Source: Candidatus Dormiibacterota bacterium (lineage in GTDB: Bacteria > Chloroflexota > Dormibacteria > Aeolococcales > Aeolococcaceae). Taken from it: a stretch of DNA of 13,261 bases. The notes below the pieces were generated by a model that searched no databases, was not told the DNA's origin, and saw only the letters and a program-made list of their open reading frames with translations. Below are positions 1 through 6,302 of this stretch, one piece after another (the stretch's first letter is position 1; every line of letters begins with the position of its first letter). A program made the position numbers and the translations under genes. The stretch spans positions 1 through 13,261 of the forward strand of contig JAFALX010000368.1 of assembly GCA_019234035.1 (NCBI GenBank). The letters run 5' to 3'.

Positions 1-1611
1 TGGGTGGTGACGGGCTACCTGCTCGCGCAGGGTGCGGTGATTCCGCTCACCGGCTGGGCAACGGATCGCTGGGGCACCAAGCGCCTCTATCTGCTCACGA
101 TCGCGCTGTTCACGCTGGCGTCGATGGCCTGCGGCATCGCGCAGAACCTGCCCGAGCTCATCGTCTTCCGCATCCTGCAGGGTGTCGGCGGCGGGATGCT
201 CATGCCGATCGGCATGACGATCATCCTGCAGGCCGTCGGTCCCGAGAACATGGGCCGCGTCATGGGCATCTTCGGTGTGCCCATGCTGCTCGCGCCGGCG
301 CTGGGCCCGGTGCTCGGCGGCTGGTTCGTGCAGGACTTCACCTGGCGTCTCATCTTCTATGTGAACGTCCCGATCGGGATCGTCGCGTTCATCTCCGCGT
401 GGCGCTTCCTCGTCGAGTCGCAGAAGCGTCACGGGCTTCGGCTCGATACATTCGGGCTCTTGACGGCGACGCCCGCCGTGGTGTCGCTGCTGTACGCCGT
501 CGACCGCAGCACCGCGCTGGGCTGGACCGCTCCGCTCGTGCTGACGCTGCTCGGTTCGGCCGCGATCTTCTTCACGTCGTTCGTGCTGAGCCAGCTGAGT
601 CATCGCCGCTGGGCGACGCTGCTCATGTTCCCGCTCATCGTGCTGACCGTGGCCATGGGCGTGCGCGGCGGACTCGTGTCCGGCTGGGCGTCACTCGAGG
701 CACTGGTGATGTTCGGCTCCGCGTTGATCGCCGTGGTCGACGTCTGGCTCGGCGTGCGCCGTGCCCAGGAGCCGCTGCTGCACCTCGAGCTGTTCCGCGA
801 CACGACCTTCTCGTTGTCGCAGGTGCTCAGCTTCATCATCGTCACGGTGATGTTCGGGGCGATGCTGCTCATCCCCCTGTACCTGCAGCAGGTGCACGGC
901 TACAACGCGCTGCAGACCGGCCTCTCGCTCCTGCCGCAAGCGGTGACCGCGGCGATCGCCATGCCGCTCGGCGGTGTGCTCACCGACCGCATCGGTCCCA
1001 AGCCAGTGGTGGTGTTCGGCATGGTGCTGCTCACGCTCGGCGGCGTGGTGCTCGCGCAGATCCACGCGGACTCGCCGATCATTCTCGTCATCGGCGCGTT
1101 GCTGCTGCGCGGATTCGCGATGGGCTTCGCGATGATGCCCGCGATGTCCGCGGGCCTGGCGCGCATTCCGCGAAATCTTACCTCGCGCGCCTCGAGCATC
1201 ACCAACAGCCTGCAACGCATCGGCTCGTCCGTGGGCATCGCCGTGCTGGTCACGGTCCTGGTCGCTCAGTTTGTGCCTGCAGCGGCAGCAACTCCCTGCA
1301 CGCCGTCGCCGAGCGTGGTGAGCGCGGTCTCGGCGGCGGAAAACCGTGACGTGACCGCGGCGCAGATCTGCGCGCAGCTCAAGCACGGGTTCACCAACGT
1401 GTCGTTCCAGGGATCGTCGACGTCATCGGGCCCGCACACCGGAATCCTGGAGCTCGACGCGTTCGTGAAGAGCTACGGTGATCAGGTGTCGAGCAACGCG
1501 TTCGACCGCGTGTTCGCGCTCACCGCGATCCTGGCGGCGATCGGGATCATCCCGGCGCTGTTCCTGCGCAGGCCCGAGAAGGCCGGAGCCCGCCCCGCGC
1601 TCGCCGCCTGA
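1..1611 (+). CDS. DHA2-family MFS drug exporter, 5'-truncated by window edge
   Basis: This is a proton-driven multidrug efflux permease of the major facilitator superfamily, DHA2 (EmrB/QacA-like) branch, acting in the cytoplasmic membrane. The reading frame is open from base 1 and the first visible residues (WVVTGYLLA) match the second helix of the family, so roughly 30-50 N-terminal residues lie outside the window; 536 residues are visible. Motif A is DRWGTKR (residues 22-28), motif B is RILQGVGGG (from 57), motif C is GPVLGG (from 102), and a second motif-A-like TDRIGPK occurs in the C-terminal half. A large loop with two cysteines precedes the last helix. Unusually, the central linker seems to carry a doubled two-helix unit (about residues 158-210 and 211-265), so it may have more than the usual 14 helices. 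The substrate cannot be read from sequence. The family call is firm. Confidence 0.93.
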   Translation, partial: WVVTGYLLAQGAVIPLTGWATDRWGTKRLYLLTIALFTLASMACGIAQNLPELIVFRILQGVGGGMLMPIGMTIILQAVGPENMGRVMGIFGVPMLLAPALGPVLGGWFVQDFTWRLIFYVNVPIGIVAFISAWRFLVESQKRHGLRLDTFGLLTATPAVVSLLYAVDRSTALGWTAPLVLTLLGSAAIFFTSFVLSQLSHRRWATLLMFPLIVLTVAMGVRGGLVSGWASLEALVMFGSALIAVVDVWLGVRRAQEPLLHLELFRDTTFSLSQVLSFIIVTVMFGAMLLIPLYLQQVHGYNALQTGLSLLPQAVTAAIAMPLGGVLTDRIGPKPVVVFGMVLLTLGGVVLAQIHADSPIILVIGALLLRGFAMGFAMMPAMSAGLARIPRNLTSRASSITNSLQRIGSSVGIAVLVTVLVAQFVPAAAATPCTPSPSVVSAVSAAENRDVTAAQICAQLKHGFTNVSFQGSSTSSGPHTGILELDAFVKSYGDQVSSNAFDRVFALTAILAAIGIIPALFLRRPEKAGARPALAA

Positions 1612-1813
1612 TACATCGGTGCGCTCTGGTGACGGCGTGACCATCGCGAACCGCTGCGCTTAGGGCTACGCGGCTCGGCCTCGCACTGCTGCGCCATTGT
1701 CGCGCTCAGCCTCGCTCCGGGGTCCCCGCGAAATCGAAGATTTCGTGGGGTGGTCTCCGCTGCGCACGCGCTTGCGGCTCGTGCTGTCTCCCCTCGCCAG
1801 CGCGCTCGGTTGT
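1612..1813. other. Convergent intergenic spacer
   Basis: This 202-nt spacer separates the two convergent stop codons. Apart from the hairpin at 1724-1750 and a GC palindrome just before it (CGGGGTCCCCG), nothing gene-like is visible. The open frames crossing it show no recognisable protein and run into the antisense of the SnoaL-like gene. Confidence 0.6.
1724..1750. terminator. 12-bp hairpin between convergent genes, possible terminator
   Basis: CCCCGCGAAATC and GATTTCGTGGGG form a 12-bp stem closed by a GAA loop. Read as + strand RNA there is one G-U pair and no mismatch; on the - strand the same position is a C-A mismatch. No T-run follows, so it is not a classical intrinsic terminator. 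It lies between the ends of the MFS gene and the opposing SnoaL-like gene, where a terminator is expected. A dispersed intergenic palindrome is the alternative reading. Confidence 0.5.
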
Positions 1814-2236
1814 TCAGGCGCCCGCGGGTGCGGCCTGCGGAGCCTGCATAAGTCCGACCTGCATCAGGAACTCGCCCAAGCTCCAATAGTCGGTGTTGCG
1901 CCTGATCAAGCCGTTGTCGAGCTCGCCGACGGAGACGCCGTGGATGGCAAACGGCTTTCCTGTCGCCGGAAACACCTTGCCGCCGTCATTGGTGCCTTTC
2001 AGGACCCACTCGATCGCATAGACGCTGTCGGAGGAAAACCCGAAGACCGACTCCATCGCGTAGTCGGTCGAGAACTCGTCCACCATCGTGTCGATCCACG
2101 CCGCAACGTCGGTCCGCCCGCTGTGTGTCTCGCCGAGTGCGACGTCTGTGTAGGTCACATCCGGCGTCATGAACGACGTGATCCGCTGCCCGTCGTGCGA
2201 GCTCCACGCCTCGAGGTAGTCGTCGTACCAAGCCAT
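1814..2236 (-). CDS. SnoaL/NTF2-like (ester cyclase-like) protein
   Basis: This is a 140-residue protein of the SnoaL-like/NTF2 fold, a small cone-shaped alpha+beta barrel used by polyketide cyclases, isomerases and many uncharacterised enzymes. The N-terminal YDDYLEAWSSHDG, followed by FMTPDVTYTDVALGE and HSGRTDVAAWI, is typical of these proteins, and the C-terminal part (YWSLGEFLMQVGL) fits the closing strand and helix. The start at 2236 is preferred over the in-frame ATG ten codons upstream because GGAGAGGG lies just before it at good spacing. The substrate is unknown and its neighbours do not indicate one. It follows accA on the same strand after 87 nt with its own possible -10 box, so it may be transcribed separately. 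A cytoplasmic location is inferred, as no signal peptide is visible. Confidence 0.85.
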   Translation of the reverse strand: MAWYDDYLEAWSSHDGQRITSFMTPDVTYTDVALGETHSGRTDVAAWIDTMVDEFSTDYAMESVFGFSSDSVYAIEWVLKGTNDGGKVFPATGKPFAIHGVSVGELDNGLIRRNTDYWSLGEFLMQVGLMQAPQAAPAGA

Positions 2237-2295
2237 GGTGTTGCCCTCTCCGCCTGCTGCTGCCACCGCCGCCGGGGTCCGGCCGCGCCCACGCG

Positions 2296-2301
2296 AGTCT
2301 A
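2296..2301 (-). promoter_or_regulatory. Possible -10 box for the SnoaL-like gene
   Basis: Read on the - strand this is TAGACT, a TANNNT-type -10 element in the 87-nt gap after accA. A CTGACA at 2327-2322 resembles a -35 box, but the 20-nt spacing is too long for a standard sigma-70 promoter. The call is therefore weak. Confidence 0.25.
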
Positions 2302-2323
2302 GCGGCCCGCCGGTGCGTTTGTG

Positions 2324-3142
2324 TCAGCCGCCGGCGGCGCGGTAGCGCGCGGCGCGCGCCTGCAGCAGGTCGTCGATCGGGACGTCGCGCAGCGCGTCGA
2401 GGTGACGAACGATCGCCCCGCGAAGCATGGCGACCACCACGTCGGGATGCGCATGCGCGCCGGGCTCCGGCTCGGGCACGAGCTCGTCGACCAGGCCGAC
2501 GTCGTGCGCCGTGTCGACCCCGGGCCGCAGCGCCGCTGCGGCGCGCGCGCGCTGCCCGGCATCGCGGTACAGGATCGCCGCACACGTCTCCGGCGGCGCG
2601 ACGGTGTACACCGCGTTCTCCAGTGCGAGCACGCGGTCGGCAAGAGCCAGTGCGAGCGCGCCGCCCGAGCCTCCCTCGCTCAGGATCACGCTGACGGTCG
2701 GCACCCGCAGACCCAGCATGCAGAGCAGTGAGTCGGCGATCGCCCAGGCCTGGCCGCGCTCCTCGGCACCGACACCCGCGTGCGCCGCGGGCGTGTCGAC
2801 GAGACAGATGACGGGCATGCCGAAGCGCTCGGCCTGCCGCATGAGCCGGATGGCCTTGCGATAGCCCTCGGGATGCGGCATGCCGAAGTTGTGCAGCGCC
2901 CGCGTCATCGGGTCGGTGCCCTTCTCCTGGCCGATGACCATCACCGGTCGCTCGTCGAGCCATGCCGGGCCGCCGACCACGGCGTGGTCGTCACCGAAGA
3001 GGCGATCGCCACGGAGCTCGACCCAGCCGTCGAACCCGCCGGCGATGACCTGCAGCGCCCGCGGGCGGTTGGGATGGCGCGCCAGCTCGACTCGGGCGAA
3101 CGCCTCCTTCTCGCGCTCGGCGGTCTCGGTTGCGGTACTCAT
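2324..3142 (-). CDS. accA: Acetyl-CoA carboxylase carboxyltransferase subunit alpha
   Basis: With AccD it forms the carboxyltransferase that moves CO2 from biotin (on AccB) to acetyl-CoA, giving malonyl-CoA for fatty acid synthesis. Family motifs include ELRGDRLFGDDHAVVGG (from about residue 42), NFGMPHPEGYRKA (from 85), GVGAEERGQ (123-131) and SEGGSGGALA (from 155). The protein has 272 residues, about 45 fewer than E. coli AccA, mainly missing N-terminal helical sequence. Two normally invariant stretches are changed: DTPGA reads DTPAA (116-120) and SPEGCA reads PPETCA (183-188). The start was chosen because its ATG overlaps the accD stop as ATGA. A longer in-frame extension upstream would lie inside accD and lacks family similarity. 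AccB and AccC are not in the window. Activity is likely but the substitutions deserve attention. Confidence 0.93.
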   Translation of the reverse strand: MSTATETAEREKEAFARVELARHPNRPRALQVIAGGFDGWVELRGDRLFGDDHAVVGGPAWLDERPVMVIGQEKGTDPMTRALHNFGMPHPEGYRKAIRLMRQAERFGMPVICLVDTPAAHAGVGAEERGQAWAIADSLLCMLGLRVPTVSVILSEGGSGGALALALADRVLALENAVYTVAPPETCAAILYRDAGQRARAAAALRPGVDTAHDVGLVDELVPEPEPGAHAHPDVVVAMLRGAIVRHLDALRDVPIDDLLQARAARYRAAGG

Positions 3143-4005
3143 GCCATGTACAGCTTGAGCAGCGAGCTGATCGTGGGGCGCAGCCGCTGCCGCGCCACCA
3201 CCATGTCGACCATGCCGTGTGCCAGCAGGAACTCGGCGGTCTGGAATCCATCCGGCAGGTATTCGTGCGCCGCCTGCTCGATGACGCGGCCGCCGGCAAA
3301 GCCGATGCGCGCGCCGGGTTCGGCGAGGATGATGTCCGCCTGTGCGGCGAACGACGCGCTGACCCCGCCGAAGCAGGGATCGCCGAGCACGGCGAGATAG
3401 GGCAGCTTCGCGCCGGCGACGGCCGCGACGCCGACCGAGCAGCGCGCCATCTGCGCCAGTGACGCGATGCCCTCCTGCATGCGGGCGCCGCCCGAGGTGC
3501 ACACGGCCACGAGCGCACGCTGCTCGGCAACGGCGAGCTCGCAGCCGCGCGTGAACATCTCCCCTGCGACGCTTCCCAGTGAGCCGCCGAGGAACGCGAA
3601 GTCCATGCTCGCCAGCACCGCGGGCACGCCACCGACCTCGGCACGTGCCACCGAGAACACCTCGTCGACGCCGGCGCGCTCGCGGGCGCGAGCCACGGCG
3701 GCCGGATACGGCGTGCCGTCATCGAACTCGAGGGGATCACGGTCGCCGATCCCGCCGTCCAGGAGCTGTGCCGACCGCGGATCCGCGAGCTGGGCGATCC
3801 GCTCCACCGCCGGCACACGCGCGTGGTGGCCGCACTGGCTGCACACGTTGAGCTCGGCGCGGAACCGATCGGCGACGGACCGGCGGCCGCACGATGGGCA
3901 CGCGACCGTTCCGGCCGGCGCGACCGGCCGCATGTCGGGGCCGGGAGCCGTGATCCGCCGCTCCGGCGCCTGCCGGCGCGCGGTCACCGCGGTGACGACG
4001 TCCAT
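3139..4005 (-). CDS. accD: Acetyl-CoA carboxylase carboxyltransferase subunit beta
   Basis: This is the beta subunit of the carboxyltransferase half of acetyl-CoA carboxylase, the partner of AccA. The 288 residues include a four-cysteine zinc ribbon (CPSC at 36-39 and CSQC at 55-58, followed by GHH) and then the crotonase-fold domain with TSGGARMQEG (170-179), GGVSASFA (213-220) and GFAGGRVIEQ (235-244). The C terminus SSLLKLYMA is typical of the family. The start at 4005 lies 22 nt inside the fabH 3' end and the stop overlaps accA by 4 nt (ATGA), so the three genes are probably co-transcribed and translationally coupled. An internal ATG at residue 25 is an alternative start, because no strong Shine-Dalgarno sequence is seen for either. 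Separate AccA and AccD subunits are the usual bacterial arrangement and differ from the fused acyl-CoA carboxylases common in mycolate-type Actinomycetota. Confidence 0.95.
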   Translation of the reverse strand: MDVVTAVTARRQAPERRITAPGPDMRPVAPAGTVACPSCGRRSVADRFRAELNVCSQCGHHARVPAVERIAQLADPRSAQLLDGGIGDRDPLEFDDGTPYPAAVARARERAGVDEVFSVARAEVGGVPAVLASMDFAFLGGSLGSVAGEMFTRGCELAVAEQRALVAVCTSGGARMQEGIASLAQMARCSVGVAAVAGAKLPYLAVLGDPCFGGVSASFAAQADIILAEPGARIGFAGGRVIEQAAHEYLPDGFQTAEFLLAHGMVDMVVARQRLRPTISSLLKLYMA

Positions 4006-5000
4006 TCCATCGCAAAGCCGCCCCATGTGGCGCCGGCCCCGAACGCGACGCTCAGCACCCGTGAGCCCGGGTGCAGCCTGCCGGTCGCCTCGGCCTCGGC
4101 GAAGGCCAGCGGCACCGACGCCGCGCCGGTGTTCCCCAGCCGGTCGACGTTGATCACGAACCGATCGAGCGAGAGCCCGCCGCGCTTGGCGACAGCCTCG
4201 ATGATCCGCTGGTTCGCCTGATGGGGGATGACGACGTCGATGTCGTCCATCGTCCATCCCGCCGCCTCGCAGAGCTCTGCGCACAGCTCGGTCATCTGCT
4301 CCACGGCCATCCGGAACGTGCCCTTGCCGGCCAGCCGCAGCCCGTCACCGGTGTCCGGGTACTCCTCGGACGGCCCGTAATAGATGAGGTCGGCGTGCGA
4401 CCCGTCCGAGCCCCACCGTGACGCGAGGATGCCGCCGGCGTCGCCCGCGCCGAGCACCATCGCACCGGCGCCGTCGCCGAACAGCACACATGTGGAGCGA
4501 TCGGTGTAATCGACGAGCTTGGTCAGCGCTTCGGCGCCGATGAGCAGCACGGTTGATGCGGTCCCGGCGCGGATGAGGCCGTCGGCGACGATCAACCCGT
4601 CGACGAAGCCGGAGCAGGCGGCGTTGACGTCGAACGCGGGCACGCTCGCCATCTCGAGCCGGCGCTGCACGAGGCACGCGACGGGCGGGATGAACGTGTC
4701 GGGGCTGCTGGTGGCGACGATGATTGCGTCGACCGACTCCAGACCGGCATGGTCCAGCGCGGTCTTCCCGGCTGCAGCCGCGAGCATGGAGGTCGTGACG
4801 CCGGCCCCGCTGCGGCGCCGTTCGCGGATCCCAGTGCGTTCCAGGATCCACGCGTCCGACGTGCGCACCACCCGCTCGAGATCGGCGTTGCTGATCACGG
4901 CCTCGGGCAGGCAGACGCCTGTCGAGAGGACCACAGACGCGCGTGCGCGACCGGTCGCCCCCGGGGCGCGCTCGACTGCCGTCAGTGGTGTGGCGGGCAT
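3984..5000 (-). CDS. fabH: 3-oxoacyl-ACP synthase III (KAS III)
   Basis: This enzyme condenses an acyl-CoA primer with malonyl-ACP to start type II fatty acid synthesis. The Cys-His-Asn catalytic triad is complete: Cys129 in AACSGF, His260 in IPHQAN and Asn290 in GNTGAASVPLA. N-terminal NADLERVV, TSDAWI and RTGIRERR, and C-terminal FGAGATWGGFA, are standard family blocks. Length from the chosen ATG is 338 residues, slightly above the family norm because of about 20 extra N-terminal residues, so a later start is possible. It is the first gene of the fabH-accD-accA unit, so supply of malonyl-CoA and its first use are encoded together. The primer preference (acetyl versus branched) cannot be read from sequence. 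The upstream 75 nt are shared with the divergent membrane-protein gene. Confidence 0.95.
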   Translation of the reverse strand: MPATPLTAVERAPGATGRARASVVLSTGVCLPEAVISNADLERVVRTSDAWILERTGIRERRRSGAGVTTSMLAAAAGKTALDHAGLESVDAIIVATSSPDTFIPPVACLVQRRLEMASVPAFDVNAACSGFVDGLIVADGLIRAGTASTVLLIGAEALTKLVDYTDRSTCVLFGDGAGAMVLGAGDAGGILASRWGSDGSHADLIYYGPSEEYPDTGDGLRLAGKGTFRMAVEQMTELCAELCEAAGWTMDDIDVVIPHQANQRIIEAVAKRGGLSLDRFVINVDRLGNTGAASVPLAFAEAEATGRLHPGSRVLSVAFGAGATWGGFAMEWTSSPR

Positions 5001-5058
5001 CAGGGTCAGAAGCCCCGCGCCGGCGCGGCGGTTACGACCCGCACGCAGGTGCTCGGTG

Positions 5059-5064
5059 TACGCT
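5059..5064 (+). promoter_or_regulatory. Candidate -10 box, leaderless-type
   Basis: TACGCT fits TANNNT and lies 8 nt before the GTG at 5073 and 11 nt before the ATG at 5076. No Shine-Dalgarno sequence precedes the gene. Transcription would then begin at or next to the start codon. No clear -35 box is seen. Confidence 0.35.
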
Positions 5065-5075
5065 TCAGCGCCGTG

Positions 5076-5540
5076 ATGGTCGCCGCCGGTACCAACAACG
5101 CGTTCGCGATCAACGGGTTCACTGGTCTCACCAATCCGCAGATCTTCTCCTTTCTCTTCGTCTTCATCATCTTCAACTTCTATGTTGTCCTCATGGCGAC
5201 TGCCCTGGCTTCGTTCTATGTGACCAGCAAGCCGAGGCACGGACAGGTGCGCAGCGCAGCAATCTGGCACTTCTGGGCAGCGGTCGTCCTGATCTTCTCC
5301 TTCATCACGACGGTGTGGGGTGCCCCCGCCGAGAAGGCCTTCGTCGACCCGAGCGGCCAGAGCCTGAGCTTCAACCAGACCGCGAACATCAGCATAGGCA
5401 GCCTGAACATCGGCCGCGCCGGAATGATGTTCATCGGCCTGGTCGTCGCCGTCATCGCGATGAACCTCATGCTCATCGGGTTCGTCCAGGCAGCCCGGCA
5501 GCGCCGCTCCCTGCGTGAGCGGGCACTCGTCTCGGCCTGA
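5076..5540 (+). CDS. Unrecognised three-helix membrane protein
   Basis: I do not recognise this 154-residue protein. It has three hydrophobic segments: about residues 23-49, 63-82 (starting IWHFWAA) and 115-138. A polar stretch of about 30 residues, rich in Ser, Asn and Gln, lies between the second and third. The C-terminal tail is basic (RQRRSLRERA), which suggests a cytoplasmic C terminus. The start at 5076 (or GTG 5073) is chosen because the longer open frame upstream runs antisense through fabH. The gene diverges from fabH and converges on the next gene. The respiratory operon begins about 600 nt downstream, so a link to the respiratory chain is possible but unproven. The WHFW motif faintly recalls the last helix of oxidase subunit III, but the length and the rest do not fit. 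Confidence 0.8.
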   Translation: MVAAGTNNAFAINGFTGLTNPQIFSFLFVFIIFNFYVVLMATALASFYVTSKPRHGQVRSAAIWHFWAAVVLIFSFITTVWGAPAEKAFVDPSGQSLSFNQTANISIGSLNIGRAGMMFIGLVVAVIAMNLMLIGFVQAARQRRSLRERALVSA

Positions 5541-5570
5541 GCCGCCCAGCTCGCCCGCCGCGCCCCGCCG

Positions 5571-6071
5571 TCAGCGCAGCGTGAAGCTCAGCATCGTCGC
5601 GGGGTTCACCAGCGCGAACGGCCGCTGCAGCGCCTGATTGTCGCCGCCGACGCTCGTGATCCACAGCGCCGACACGTTGGTGACGGGCAGGAAGTCACCG
5701 GGATGACGCTGCAGGTGGTCCTCGAGGTTCTGCCCCGGCTCGAGGTGCACGTCGCCCACCATCGAGAAGGCCGCCGTGTTGAACGAGGCCGGCAGCGAGA
5801 CGGTGTGGCGCCACATCGCCGGGTTGCCCTCGCGCTCGTCGTCCAGCGGGCAGACGAGGATGGCCGCGGCCTTCGCCACCGCCACGAGCGGCTCGGCGCG
5901 GCTGAGCACCGGGTAGTTCACCGATAGCGGCTCGGTGCGGGCGGCCCGGAGGTGCAGGAAGGCGCCCACGCGGTTGACCGTGTCGGAGAAACGGTCCGAC
6001 CCGGTGAGCTCCAGCTCCCCGGTCACTCGGACGAAGGTGCCGTAGATCTCGACCCGCCGCCAGCCGCTCAT
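5571..6071 (-). CDS. Unrecognised protein with two similar halves
   Basis: This 166-residue protein has no signal peptide or membrane segment and is probably cytoplasmic. It appears internally duplicated. A unit around residues 13-48 (VTGELELTGSDRFSDTVNR, then AFLHLRAARTEPL) resembles one around 103-138 (MVGDVHLEPGQNLEDHLQR, then DFLPVTNVSALWI). Both follow the pattern of a beta strand, a G-x-x-hydrophobic-x-D/E turn, a short helix ending in R, an FL-x-hydrophobic strand and a final strand. This recalls small beta-rich uncharacterised domains (DUF6812-like), an assignment made from memory and tentative. The gene lies between two genes of opposite orientation and shares a short divergent promoter region with the respiratory operon. 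Function is unknown. The start at 6071 has no Shine-Dalgarno sequence but a TAGCCT box lies 9 nt upstream. Confidence 0.82.
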   Translation of the reverse strand: MSGWRRVEIYGTFVRVTGELELTGSDRFSDTVNRVGAFLHLRAARTEPLSVNYPVLSRAEPLVAVAKAAAILVCPLDDEREGNPAMWRHTVSLPASFNTAAFSMVGDVHLEPGQNLEDHLQRHPGDFLPVTNVSALWITSVGGDNQALQRPFALVNPATMLSFTLR

Positions 6072-6080
6072 CCGGCGGCA

Positions 6081-6086
6081 AGGCTA
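6081..6086 (-). promoter_or_regulatory. Candidate -10 box, leaderless-type
   Basis: Read on the - strand this is TAGCCT (TANNNT), 9 nt before the ATG at 6071 of the duplicated-half protein. The gap leaves no room for a ribosome binding site, and transcription would start within about 3 nt of the ATG. Confidence 0.35.
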
Positions 6087-6127
6087 CTCCCCGGCGCCGG
6101 GTGGGGCGTCCCGCGACGTACTTCCTC

Positions 6128-6133
6128 TATCCT
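6128..6133 (+). promoter_or_regulatory. Candidate -10 box of the respiratory operon
   Basis: TATCCT is the best -10 match in the 77-nt divergent gap between the gene ending its leader at 6071 (-) and the first respiratory-operon gene at 6149 (+). A start of transcription near 6140 would leave an 8-10 nt leader without a Shine-Dalgarno sequence. No convincing -35 box is visible at 16-18 nt spacing. Confidence 0.35.
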
Positions 6134-6148
6134 GTGCCCCGCCGCCAC

Positions 6149-6286
6149 ATGGTCGAAAGGATCGTTCTCGCCCTGCGCAACGACTTCGGATGCCTCGTGA
6201 TCGTCGTCGCGTTCCTCGTGATCATGATCTCGACCATCGTGTTTGCGAACATCATCACGCCCCCGTCCAACAACCCATTCGTGTGA
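6149..6286 (+). CDS. One-helix miniprotein, first gene of the bc operon
   Basis: This encodes 45 residues with a short basic/acidic N terminus (MVERIVLALRNDFG), one strongly hydrophobic helix (about residues 14-34) and a polar C-terminal tail (ANIITPPSNNPFV). It ends 16 nt before the Rieske gene. Its size and shape match the single-helix accessory subunits seen in b6f and in actinobacterial III-IV supercomplexes, but I see no sequence match to a named one. A structural or assembly role in the cytochrome complex is inferred from position only. A longer start at 6101 would span the putative promoter and is less likely. Confidence 0.65.
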   Translation: MVERIVLALRNDFGCLVIVVAFLVIMISTIVFANIITPPSNNPFV

Positions 6287-6302
6287 GCGAAGACCGGCAA
6301 GC

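Noticed and set aside
691..1386. 231-residue open frame on the - strand
   Set aside because: It is antisense to the MFS exporter, which has clear family motifs throughout.
1697..2302. 201-residue open frame on the + strand
   Set aside because: It runs antisense through the SnoaL-like gene, which has a recognisable fold, a ribosome binding site and sensible length.
3143..3502. N-terminal extension of accA
   Set aside because: The upstream 120 codons lie within accD in another frame and are Arg/Gly-rich. The ATGA overlap with the accD stop gives a better start.
4749..5075. N-terminal extension of the three-helix membrane protein
   Set aside because: It is antisense to the 5' part of fabH and unlike the hydrophobic protein that follows.
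5076..5540. Cytochrome oxidase subunit III
   Set aside because: Only a short WHFW-like resemblance exists. The protein has three helices and lacks the conserved Glu and helix set of subunit III.
5541..5570. Terminator between convergent genes
   Set aside because: The 30-nt spacer is C/G-rich but shows no stable stem-loop or T-run.
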